A stretch of DNA of 64,000 nt, taken from Triatoma infestans (Eukaryota > Arthropoda > Insecta > Hemiptera > Reduviidae). The notes beneath the pieces were generated by a model. The model was not told the origin of the DNA. It made no database searches and saw only the letters and a program-made list of their open reading frames with translations. Location of the stretch: assembly GCA_011037195.1 (NCBI GenBank), contig JAAEAF010000115.1, forward strand, positions 248,001 through 312,000, in the 5' to 3' direction. The translations under genes were made by a program, and so were the position numbers. Position 1 is the stretch's first letter; every line of letters starts with the position of its first letter. Positions 12,701-25,800 of this stretch are shown here, piece by piece.

Positions 12701-15700
12701 TGGTATTGTCACTAATACACATTGGCTACCTATAAGTGTTCAAACTGAAGATTCGGTGGACGATTTCAATCTCCCTGGTATTGCTCCACTTTTAGGATTA
12801 CTTCCTAGATCAGTTACAGTTGCAGCTACCGATCCCACACTTTGTCACAATATCCTTTCTTTTTTACACAATATTTTTACAAAAATTGCAGACTGGAAAA
12901 GTCTGCTGGATTATGGAATTGTAGAAGCACTGTTAAAGACGATTGTGTGTATAGTCCATCACGAAGGGGTTATTAATGGAGCAGTGAACGAGCTAACTGA
13001 ATATGATAGCAATCTCTTAATGACTGATGTTGATTCATTTCTCAGCACCATAGTAATGCAGTGCTTTCAAACAAGTGGCGCCAATAATCTTCAAATATTT
13101 CACGATATTTTGTGTCAGGTTAGTAATTCATCAAATTGATTTAATTGATTTACATAAATGGCAAAAAGATTTTGTTTGATAATATGTTTGCTATCCTTCT
13201 AAACTTCTGGAGAAGCTAAAGTTGGCAATAGAAAACAGTTGTCTGTTTTTCCTGCTAGAACAACTATGCTCGCTATCAGATTCTTTACATATTACAAAAA
13301 AAAAAAATGAATTTTGAAAGCTAGCCAGTTTTGGAGATGGTACTTGTACAATCCTCCAAAGCAAACTTGATTTTTAGCACAATGCTGATTCCTATACTAC
13401 TCTTTTACGGCTTCCCATAAAATAACTATTTTTCTACATCCGTTTCAATTCTTTTAGAGGGCCTCAAAGATCCCATGAAAACTTTCTTTGATTTATTAGG
13501 GCAAAAAAGGTTAGATTTTAGGTGAAAAGTTTATATTAAATTAGTTTTCAATGAGACTTAGTTAAGTTTATGCTGCCGTTGTTATTTTTCTATATTATTC
13601 CTCTCATTTTATTCCAGGTTGAATACGTTTATGGGTTAGAGTATCGTAGCTGTGGTGAATTCGCGGATTGTTGTTTGACTGTAAAGAGGACATACTGCAA
13701 TATTCTTCAGAACGCTCTCAAATCCTTGGTAGATACCATTTCATCACACACCACCAAACCTTTTTTCTTTTCATCAGTAATATCAATATCCAGTGACGAT
13801 GTCGATTCTTCATCTGGTTATAGTGTTAATGCACCTATGCTTTATCCAGCAAACATTACTACAGGAAAAATCTCTAAATCTGATTTGATAGAACGATTCA
13901 AGGCAGTAGCAACAAAGAGTACTGAATTCCTTGTTTATTCTGAACCAAATTCTTATGAAATTCTTATGAATTTGAAGAATGAAAAAATTATAGATTTCAT
14001 AAAAGGAATTTGGGCTTTCTTGCTTCAAGCTTTAGTATGTATAGTTGAGAGGAAATCAACTTCAGTGCGAACATCTTGGTCCAATGTAGTGTGGGCGAGT
14101 AGAGAAATTCTAAGAGGACTAGGTGCTCAAGCTTTCTTATGGCTGTTGTCACCAGCCAATCCTACTTCGCTTAAGATGTTTGCAGTGCAGTCAATTTTAA
14201 ACGAGCCACGATCTAGAGATATACTAATGTACATTATTTCAAGCACTCAGTTGGAGAAGAATCTGGCCCTTTTCCTTTGGGATTTGCGAAACACTGGTGA
14301 GATTTCAATTGACTTTAATTTTATCCCAACTTTCGAAAAAATATCTCCTATTTAATTAACTATTTTATGACTTTTAGGGAATCTTACTGAATCAAGTGTA
14401 AAATGTGTGGATGAGTTAACGTCCAAAGTTGAAGAATGGTGTGCTTCTTCTGTCTTGGGTTTGATATCTAGTTCATTAGGATCGGAGCCACTAAACAGTG
14501 GTGCTTCAATCCTACCAATATCCAGAGAAATATTAGTTACTGAGACTTGTGCCACTTTGAGTTTAGCCAGGCATACCTGGAGAAAGCATCGTGATCAGGG
14601 GCCAATACACAAAGTAGTTTATAGGTAATAGTGTCGCAATCAAATATTCGCTTTCATTCACATTTATTCTTTCTCCATCTTTATGTGGGTGTTTTCTTTA
14701 CTAATAGACACGAACCTGTAGTAAGAGAATTGTCAGAAAGAGCCATGAAGGTAACAAAAGAAGTAGAAGCTGGACAGAGCCATCAAAGGAAGTTGTTAAT
14801 GGAAAGTATAAAGAACGAATTTGGATGTCGAGTGCAAGCTGCATTTAAATGGAAAGAACTTATAAATAGCCTTACTCATGAACGAGCTGTTTGGCATTCA
14901 CCAAATCTCTATCCAAAGTAAATATTCATTGTCAGAAACTAAAATTCTATTTAAAGTGAAAAGAATTAGAAATGTCTAACCATTTTGTGGGGTCAGCGAC
15001 CAATTTCTCTTCTGTGAATTTAAGTAAGAGGAGAAGAAAAAGAGGACGCAACTCTGGAACTCCCTCCCGGCAGTAAGAACAAGCTCAGCATTCTAACGGG
15101 TTTTCTCACAGGGCACTGTAGACTCGGAGAACACCTGACGAAGCTGGGCTTGGAGAGTGATAGCACGTGCAGATTCTGTGAGGGTGGGTGGAAGAAACCC
15201 CCATACCTCTCCTCACGGACTGCGAGGCTGTCACCCAGAGAAGATTTAGGAGCATGGGGAGCTACCAAGAAGTTGAGGAGAATATATCCTCTCTAGAACA
15301 CTCCAGAATATTAAGATTTCCAAGGCGCCTTAATCTGGTGGGAGTGTTAAAGGCGAGATGCTCGCCTGCAGCACCTGAGGAGGTGCGGCTGGCACAGTAG
15401 ACAATGAAGGTGGCCTCTTCTACGAAAAAAAAATTGAAATGTCTAAAATTATGCCTCCCACGATTAGTTAGTTAGGTTATCTTGAGGTCCAATGTGCCAG
15501 AGCCCCGCATGACTTAGTAAGGCCATTAATTACTCCCTGATGCGGCCCATTTTCAGAGAGGCGCCGTTGTAATACAGCCTGCAAACCCCCGGCTGAAACC
15601 CTCATGGGCACGGCTCGTATTGGGGGAGGTGTATCTCCGAGGCTGACTCCGGGGACACCACCTCGGATGTACACCTATTTCGCTTGGGACTTTTATGGAC

Positions 15701-18700
15701 GTCTCTAGACCCGCCGAGTTTAGTTAACATCATGGTCACTTCGTTGAGGGTGCCATGTACTCCTATCTCTTTTTTAAAAAAAATTTTCCGGGAAAATTCT
15801 ATTTTAAGAGATTAGCTACATATAAACACAAGATAAGACATATTGCAAAGCAAGTGTGCTCAGTCCTGATAAAACTTTGCCTGGAGAGCTGCTCATTGGG
15901 CATTGTTCGCTACCTTCAAAACTTCTGTTTTGATATAATAAAGGGTCAGCCACCTATGTCATATAAACGATCATTAAAAGCTTATTAAATTGTGTTATAT
16001 ATAAGTATTGGACTGCTAAAAGTTGTGTGGAAGAAGTTGCCGTCTGCACAACATAGGATTAAAAAAAAAATTGGGTCGTATGAAGAAAATCTATTCAGAA
16101 GCTCGATTTTACTGCTTATTTTGTTCGTTTGTTAACACTTCTCTAGAATGTTCTTTTTGGTACGTTCAGGGCACCTTATTTTGTCCCGTAACTTACAATG
16201 ATTTTTTAATTAGATCGTGGGAATTGGACCCGACTGAAGGCCCTGCAAGAGTAAGAAATAGATTGAGAAGATGTCATCTAAACTTGGACCGAAAGTTTTT
16301 CAAAGCCGATTCATTAAATTATGGTAAATATTGGCTTATAATTAGAAATGGTATGTGTTAGCATTTGATGTTAATTTAGACGTTTTATATAAGTTTTTAC
16401 ATATTTGTAGCAGAACGTGATGAATCTTCAGAGCGAGTTAAAGAGCCTCTGGATTTCTTGTTCGAAGGAAGTATGTCTACTAGTGCTGCACTAATAGATC
16501 GACTACATACAAACACTAAGATAAGACATATGTGCAAAGCAAGTGTAGTCAGTCCTGATAAAACTTTACCTGGAGAGCTGCTCATTGGACATTGTTCTCT
16601 GTATTTTGTGCCGACCACGTCAGACAATACCAAGGTCATTAACTATTTGTTGTGGTTGGGTCAGCAGGCTGGAAAGCATCAGAGATATTTTTTTGTGGTA
16701 ACCTGCTTCATTTTGTGGTCATCGACCGGTTTCGGGCGTTCGCCTATCATCAAGACATCCTGATGATAGGCGAACGCCCGTAACCGGGCGGTGACTACAA
16801 AATGAAGTAAGCTATCACGGAAAATATTTCTGATCATTAACTATTATACATCATCTTCTTGTAAATGTTATTTGCCCTCATACTTTTTATTATTTATTTA
16901 TTGGAAACATTAGATTATTTTTAATGCTGAATTAATCTAGTAGCGTAAGTAGCAAATGCTACGCGTTTTCGAAGACCACGCACCAAATTCTTGCATGCCC
17001 TCGGCGCTAAATTGATTTTTTTGGTCTTAGGAATGGGCATTTGACCAAATAAAAGAGTTGCACAGAAGAAGATTTGAATTGCAAGAAAGAGCTTTGGAAA
17101 TTTTCCTTTTAAATGGAAAAACATTTCTTATTGCTTTTGATACTACGAAAGTAAGTTTGTTTTGCTTACATGAAGCGTATTATTTGTTTTAAATTAAAAA
17201 TTTCTTAAAAATAATAAATGTTGTTGAGAAGGAACGAGATGTGTTTATGTCTGCACTGCTGGATTGCGAACTGTGTAATCGTGTTGCGAGTGAACCACTA
17301 GGCGATGCAGTAGAACTGTGGCGAGAAGGAGGTCTGACCAACTGGCAGTACTTGACCATATTGAACACTCTGGCCGGGAGATCCTACAATGACTTAATGC
17401 AGTATCCGATTCTGCCTTTCATTTTGGCAGATTACACCAGCCAAGTGCTAGACCTTGATGACATCAAATCTTACAGGTACTTCATTGTTATTCGTATTTT
17501 ATTGTCATGAAAGTATCAGTCAAGTATCACCTTTTAATGTCGGGATGTCCTATCCATTTAGGAAGCCGGCCATTATCTCAAATACAAATCATAGAACACA
17601 TTGCATAAATATATATTCATTTTTTGTTGAACATATTGTGCGGTGCTGTCACTGATCAATGCTATCGCTAATGACAAAAGAAGTCTAGAAAGTTGCTGAC
17701 ATAACCTAGAAAAAGTTGCTTTGCAGAGTAGAAGAATAAAAAGATTTTAAAACAAAATACAAAAGATACAAATATAAAATTAAAAAAACGATAAGGATAA
17801 CAAAAATGAAAGTTATCGTCATTATAACTTTGCTCCTACTTATGTCAGAATAGATTATACAGAATAGGTTTTGAATTGGAGTTTTTTGTTTCATGTGATT
17901 ATAAATATTTTCTGTTTGTACTTTTAATCAATAAAATTTTGTTGATTCTGCTCAGTTGAAGTACCGCTGCCTGCTGCATTTATTGGCATTACATATGAAA
18001 GTTTCTTACATAGAAAGATGGAAAATATTTTTATATTTGTTGTGATTGTGGTTGGTTCCGCAGAGCTGGAAAGCATCAGAGATATTTTCCGTGAAAGCCT
18101 GCTTCTTTTTGTGGTCATCGATCGGTTTTGGGCGTTCGCCCATCATCAGGATGCTTTTTGTCAAACAGTGTGATAACACAGATTTGCACAGAGCAAACTT
18201 AGTTGATACAGTTTTTTTTTTATATTTTTATATGTTGAGCATGTGGTTGAGGGTCCACAATGCAAACTATCATCTCGGACTTATACGTCACAGCGTTATT
18301 TTATTTATTTCATCAACAAACAGCCTATGCCATGAGGTTGAAGTCATAACTTGAATTTAATTCTTACATTAAAATAATATTATAAGTCAAGAAGTAAACA
18401 TTTAAAAACACAACAATATGTATTAAAAAATACAGGTGTAACGTCAACAATATAAATAGGTATAAAATATGAATTGTCTACAAAAAGAGGCAAAATTATA
18501 TCTCATTTAATAATGTTTGAAATATGGCAAATTCACTGAGAAGTCCAAATTATTGTTGATGTATGCATTCCATCCCCTGAATATTCTTGACGGAATGTTC
18601 ATGTGAAACAATAGGTTTGTGCTATGATGAGGAACTTGCAAATGTATGAATGTCTTAACTGGATTGGTGAGACATGGAAGAGGATGTCAGCCAGAAGTTC

Positions 18701-21700
18701 AGAACAGTCGATTATATTGTTGATCAGTTTATAGAGGAATAACAGATCTGTCTTCAATCTCATTATTTCATCTATATCTGATTTTTCATGTGAGAACTTC
18801 TCTTTTGTAATATTAGACAAATCACCCTTGTGTAGATTCCAGTCTATCAACGTTGCTCTGTGTAATGGGTTCCACACCAGTGAACCATATTCTAAAGTAT
18901 TTCTAATATATGAAATATAAACCGCCAAAACTGCTTAGGTTCATCGAGCTCTCTTGTTTTCCCCAGCATCCTAAAAGCTCTTTTGCAGATTTCGTCAATA
19001 TGAGTTGTGTATGTAAGGTTAGCCCTTAGTTTGATTCCTAGGTCCCTGATGTTTGTGCGCAATCTAGGAGATGACCCTGAATGGAGTAGAAGAAATCCAC
19101 ATTATTTCTTTTCAGCAAACATGAGAAACTTCGAGTGAAGAAAAGAATTAGAAATGTCATTAATAAGAACGTTGAATAGCCAAGGATCGAAATGAGAGCA
19201 TTGAGGCACTCCTAATGAAACATGGAACCATCTGGAGTAGACTCCATTCTACTTCACCATGCATTTTCTTCCTTGAAGATAGGATGAGTTCCATTCGAGA
19301 AGAAGACCCTAGATCCAATCCGCTTTGATTTTTGGAGCAATATTGAATGAGGAACCCGGTCGGAAACCTTTTGAAGTCAGTGTACATAGCATATACCTGG
19401 TGTTACCCCTTTCAGCTTCTTATGGATTCAGTTTTCAACTTTATAGATTCTGGCAGGTTTCAGATTCTCACCTATTAGAGTAATATAATATTTTTACATA
19501 TTGTTAGTTTGAGCTTCATTCTTTCATCCTCTCTCCTCTTAATTATACCCTTCTACCTCTAGGTGCAGAAATTCCTTTTATTTTTCAACCTTACAAACTG
19601 CTTTGTTCTCAACGATTCTTGTTCTCCTATGCCAAATCATCCCTTCAAATTGAAGTCCTCTCGATGTAGGGGTTTCTTGCTTCTCTCCCTTTCCCTCCCC
19701 GAACTTATGCATCATAAACAATCGTGGCTATCCTCACAATCCCCATTTGTAAGTAACTGAATCATCTAAACCTGTATGTTGTTTAATTAAAGATTATTCC
19801 TTACTGTTCTTATGTTACCACTTATTACACGACCTTGTTGCGTTCTGCATTCTATTTTACGAAGGAATCGCATTTAGACTTTTCGGATTTCAGTTACTTT
19901 CTATTTGCTCCAAAATTACAGTTATTTTGGAAACTAGTGAATCGTGCGTGTTTATCATCCTATATACAAACTTCTGCTTATTTTAAGTATTTATCCAACA
20001 ATTTACTTTCACTTATTCCTAGTAAGAGGAGCTACTGCGATCGTGTCAAATTTTGGAAATCGAGTTTTCACCGGGAATACATATTTTGAGGTCCGCTGAA
20101 TACGATAAAATGTTTTAAGAAATGGTCTGTATGTGTTTGTGATCAAAATATCTCAAAAACGAAAAGTTGCAGGGCGCTCAAACTTCGTATTCCGTTTAGG
20201 TACTAGGTCAGCATTTGACACGGTTTCAGACAAAAATCCATCAAACGGAAATGCGACTTTACTGAATGTTTTTTCTAGTTTGTTGCGATTTTCTCGAAAA
20301 CTGCTGTAACGATTTTCTTCATATACTATCTGCACAATAAATTCCTACTCACTTTATTTATACCTATATCACTTATATTTGAAACATTTTACCAGGAAAA
20401 TTGATTTTTTGAGGTTACTGGGGGGAAAAGTAGCGTTAAGCTTTCCTCTAAAGTATCACTTCACTACAATGTATGGCCACCTCTATAATATTAATATACA
20501 TTAGAAACATTGATAAAATTACAAATTTGAAGAAAATCGGTTAGCCGGAAGTGCGGTTATATAGAACATGTTTTTGGAATTTTCTCGAAAGACTACAATG
20601 ATTTCTTTAAACTTGGATACTAGCTGCACAGATATAAATCTGCTATCACTTCTGTGAAACCAATCACAACAGCTATCACTTTTATTTGTAACATTGTTTT
20701 GAGGAATCTGTTATTTATAACAGGTTCTGAGGAATCTGTATGTTAAAATTCAAATGTGTTTATTCGATATATTGGCTTTCTACAATGTAATCATTCTTTA
20801 CCTGCCTCTGTTGATAGGTTGGCATCGCCCCAACCCCACCGCTACCTGTACATTTACGTTAGGATATATGAACATAATTTGAAATTTTTAGAAAATTTGT
20901 CATTTTATATATAAAACTGTATTAAGAAACATAAAGGGAAGTCGTCCTTATTATGATCATTGAAAACCAGTGGATGTTAACCAGATTTTTTTGTTGTTGA
21001 GATGTCGAAGGCCTCAGAAAATCCCTAAATCTCTTAGATGCCTGTTGCCCCCTGCATTAAAATTGATTCTTTAAGAGCTAGTGTTCAACTTGACAACTAG
21101 CTCTTTTAGAAAAATTACATGTAGCAAAACATTTTCTTGACTTAGTTATACAATCTAGATTATTTTTTATTACAAACTAAGCTTCCTATTATTGATCAAA
21201 GAAATGTTTCAGAAATTTAACAAAGCCAATGGCGATACAGGAGAAAAAAAATGAGGCTCATTATATAAATAATTATAATGTAAGTACTTTATGTGATTTA
21301 TTCACTCAATATTCACATTTTTAAATAATTATGTCAACTTGATTATTGCTTTAATTTTTTTCAGTATTTGAAGAAAGAGTTGACGGATGCCATGAATATT
21401 ATGTCTCACAATCATGAGCCCTATCACTATAGCTCGCACTACTCTAATTCCGGTATCGTTCTACATTTCCTTGTAAGGCTTCCTCCATTTACTAATATGT
21501 TTCTATCATATCAGGTAATAATTTATTACATTATTTAAATTGCAACCGCACTTTGTATTAGTTGGTTTTAGACATTAATTTCTTGTTTAGGACAATAACT
21601 TTGACTGGCCAGACCGTACATTTCACTCTTTACATACAACATGGCGATTAACTTCCAGTGAGTCTGCTACGGATGTTAAGGAATTGATTCCAGAATTTTT

Positions 21701-22806
21701 CTTCTTACCCGAGTTTCTGACAAATAGAGAATGCTTTGATTTTGGCACCAGACAAAATGGTGAACCGGTGGACAATGTCATGTTGCCCTCGTGGGCAACT
21801 GATCCGCGGATATTTATTCTTGTCCATAGGTTTGATATTATTATATTATATTATATTATGATATATTGAAAATTAATTGAAAATGTCTTTTTTTCCTTAC
21901 AATTTGTTGGCAGGCAGGCTCTAGAATCTCGCCATGTTCGTGAATACTTACCCCAGTGGATAGATCTCGTATTCGGCTACAAACAGACAGGGAAAGCAGC
22001 AATTGAAAGTATTAATGTTTTTCATCCTGCCACTTATTATGGTTTTGATGCAGATTCAATACCAGATGAACTTTTGCGAAAAGCTTGGCGAACTATGGTA
22101 AGAATGTATGGGCAGACTCCTCGACAGTTGTTCAAGGCACCGCATCCGATGGTTATTAAGTCATTGGCGCCAATTACCAATGTCACTGCACCGCCGGTTT
22201 TGAAGAGTGAGTTTACATTATCCATATATTTAGATTAATACTTCACTTCTTATATTCCTCATATTCTAGAAATAGATCAAATATATATTGTGCATTATCG
22301 CATAGTAAAAGAATTTGGTCAATGAAAAATGAAGTTTTTATATTTTTAGGCTACTTGGTATTTTGAAAAATGCATCTGAAAGATAAAATAAATTTTGCAA
22401 TCATTATGTTCATTTCTTGTTACAATACTTTACTAGCCTACTTCTGCTTCCCTATGTGTATTTTACTTCTTATATTGTTAAGATACACTTCTCTTATCTT
22501 TCACAGGTGTTCGCGGTCTAACTTGGGGTCATTACGCAGGATCACCCGGTGACCCTGCACCCACCGTTATATGGCAACATAATCACCAAATACCAATTTC
22601 TACTTTAGTAGCTCTTCTTTCAAATGATGTATTTGGTCTTGCCCCAACCACATGTCTGTTGTTGACTTATTCTAAAGAGTCTTACATCAGTCAGACAATT
22701 GCCGGTCATCCTTCTGTATTAGGTAATATTTTGTTAGCATATAGTTGTATATACACACAACTATATATATATATAAATATATAAGTATATATAAATAATT
22801 AATGTG

Positions 22807-22839
<33 letters not shown>

Positions 22840-25800
22840 TTGGGTGTATATTAAGTATAATGTTTATGGAAATATTATTAGTAACTTCTTTGTTTTACAA
22901 CAGGAGCTGCCTTAATTTCATGGGGTCACGGTGATGGTATAGTGCGGGCCAAACTTCGTAAAGAACAAATCCCATTCCCAGCCATTTCCTGCAATACTGA
23001 TTCAGTGGCTTTCTGCACCTCAGTGCCTGATTGTAATCAACTTTGGGTTGCTTATAATACAGGCAAAATCTGTGTTTTCACGTGAGTACATCACACTGCT
23101 CTTGAAACTAAGATTAAATGACATAATAAAATATATGTACATAGTTGACTGCAAAAGCTCCTGTTTCTATCTATGACCACAAAAACTCAAAATATCGATG
23201 CTTGAAAAATTAAATTCACTTTCTTTCTAGCCTTGCAAAGTGACTATTTATCTAGTCATCCTTACCAATATTGACGGAATCCTGTAGTAACTTTCTTCTT
23301 TTTCATATTCATTTCTATATATATATATACATATGTAGCAAAAAATTGAAAATTGTTTATCCAATTGTAGAAGTTGTTGGCCGTTAGAAATGATCTGATG
23401 TATCTCTTAGTTGGCTGATCGGCCGGGGGTATCATAAGAAAAACACTAAAAAATTTTTTTAAGTGTTTTTTATTAATGGCCCGACGTTTCGACAAACATT
23501 GTTTGTCTTCTTCAGGGGCTATCTTGTAAATACAGAATAGAGCACACAAATTCTGTATTTACAAGATAGCCCCTGAAGAAGACAAACAATGTTTGTCGAA
23601 ACGTCGGGCCATTAATAAAAAACACTTAAAATTTTTTTTAGTGTTTTTCTTATGATACCCCCGGCCGATCAGCCAACTAAGAGATACATCAAAAAATTGT
23701 TTAAGAGGAAATATTGCGTTCGTCCATATTTTCAAAATTGAATTACCGGATCAGCATTTTTCAATCAAATTCATCCTTTTTAGGCTAACCTTTACTATTC
23801 TAGTCCCCCAAAGCTACCATATAATTAAGCCACGCCAAGAGCCTCACAAGTTTCAATTTATTTCTCAATAATATACCCTGCTATTCATATCCCTTGAATG
23901 TATATGTGGTAAAAACTATATATTTCACAATACTATTGCACTATACACCATAAATGGTATAAATATAAATATACCATAAATCATATTAAGACAAAACTTT
24001 ATACACCACTAAAATCTTACATAGTACCATGTGTATCTATATCTATACTATACTAGGTGGGCTGGAAAGACCCGAAAATAGATTCTTCTAATATGCATAT
24101 ATATATCTTCATATAGTTTCCACTTCATTTCGAGTATCCTGACGTCACGCGTTGGTCTAGTGGCTAGTGCACTCGCCTTTCGTACGACATTCAGGGTTCG
24201 ATTCCCGTGAGGGCAAAGTCGGTGTTGACCCAGCATCGTGATAAAAAGTGGGAAGTTACAGTTAGTGGCGCCCTAGGTAGCGAAGGCCGGAACTAAACGG
24301 CGTGGGAACTGCGGCATGCCAATTATTATTATGACAATTATTATTATGTTTACCACACGCCCCCCTATTCAAATCGCCGTCTGGCAAGCCTGGCCCTTCA
24401 TGGGCTGTTGCGCCATATGTTTATTTTTCGAATACCCCATCCAAGATTCCGTGTAATGTAAATAACTTCTTTTTATTATAATTTTAGATTGCGAGAATGT
24501 TTTGCGAACAAAATCGACTCTTTACAGAATAGTGATTCACTTATATTCGGGTTTGACCGGCTAAGTGATTTTTTCTTCCGCAATGGCAGGGGGTAAAGGG
24601 GGACCTCCCGGAAAAAAGAGGGTACGGCACTTTCGTAAAATATTAAACAAATAATTACAAACAGTGTTCGCTGCGTTTTAGATACTAATAGAAAATTTAA
24701 TTATATTTTGCGTTTAACTCTCTACAGAGAGTAGTTTTAGGCCCGCTTTATCAGAGAGAAACGCAAAATATATATTAAATTTTCTATTAAATATATAAAT
24801 CTTGAATCATAGTAGGGGTTTGTTTATGTTGGCGAGTTTTTCTGGTGGGGGATAAAATACTATACACTGAAGGGATCACCACAACTAATTTTTCACCCTT
24901 GAATACTTTTTATGACGGCATATGAAAAAATCGAAATACAGTGCATTTTAAATTACATTTCATTATACGAAAATATAGTTTGAAAGAATCACGAGTCGAT
25001 ATCTTATTATTACAATTTTTATTTTTGTTATCAATTTTTATTTGGGAATTTTAGTCGGGTTTAGACAACCATATACCTTTTTATATTTATCCGGATCGGA
25101 GTGATGAACTTTTTTAACAATCACTATTCATTAAAAAAACATATACATTTCAAGCAGTATGAATAAAAAAATTAAAAATCTAAAAAAGCAGCAAGTTAGT
25201 ACGTTTCATAGTTAGTAATGGGTGCTACATAAGTTTGTAGGGCCACGAAATATGGACTTTCTATTGATGATGTATAATAAACATTTTTATCACGGATTTG
25301 AATAATCATGAAAATCAAAATCGTGAATCAACCGGAAACTGCCCAAGAAGTGAAAAAAATTCCACTGGACAAAACAAGGTCACACTTGTGACAAAAAAAT
25401 TGATTATTTGGAAAAACATACTGTATTATCAATCAACCGGAAACAGCCGCCACTCGCGCTGTGGATGCGCGCGTGTGTGCACTTGTATATCTGTCTGAAC
25501 TTGTCAGGGCTTACTTATACTTACGTGTTAAAACTTGTCACGACCTGCTATAGTATGTCTTATCAAAGAAATTATTGTAGGTAGGTAAGATGGGTGAGGG
25601 GGATGTCCTTGAATAATAAAAAGCGTTTTCTCCCTCTCTTAAGGGAAGGTTCTTTTAAATATATGTATGCATACGCTGCAAACTTATATTAATACTGATT
25701 TATCTCTTAAAATTATTTACGTTATTGTTGCTAACGGTGGCTGTTAGTTGCGAGAAAATAGTTGCTCTCAACTAATTATCAAAAATTTAGAAATAGATTT

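Larger units (their letters stand above)
23396..23691. repeat. Large near-perfect palindrome (family C)
   Basis: Arms 23396-23538 and 23550-23691 are almost exact reverse complements over about 142 bases, with an 11-base spacer (AGAGCACACAA). The only difference I noticed is one base in the A/T-run of the arm. Each arm carries a hammerhead-like core, on opposite strands. No target-site duplication found. It sits in the large LYST intron. Confidence 0.9.

Noticed and set aside
15755..15988. Open stretch over the exon copy, as an alternative LYST exon
   Set aside because: Its frame is not the LYST frame: single-base gaps relative to the true exon shift it, and no phase-matching splice sites flank it.
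23262..23549. 95-codon open stretch on the minus strand
   Set aside because: It reads through the left arm of the large palindrome; no protein similarity.
24141..24215. Possible tRNA gene
   Set aside because: Box A and B are present but the cloverleaf is not complete and a long SINE body follows; the same applies to 31538-31600 and 36921-36995.
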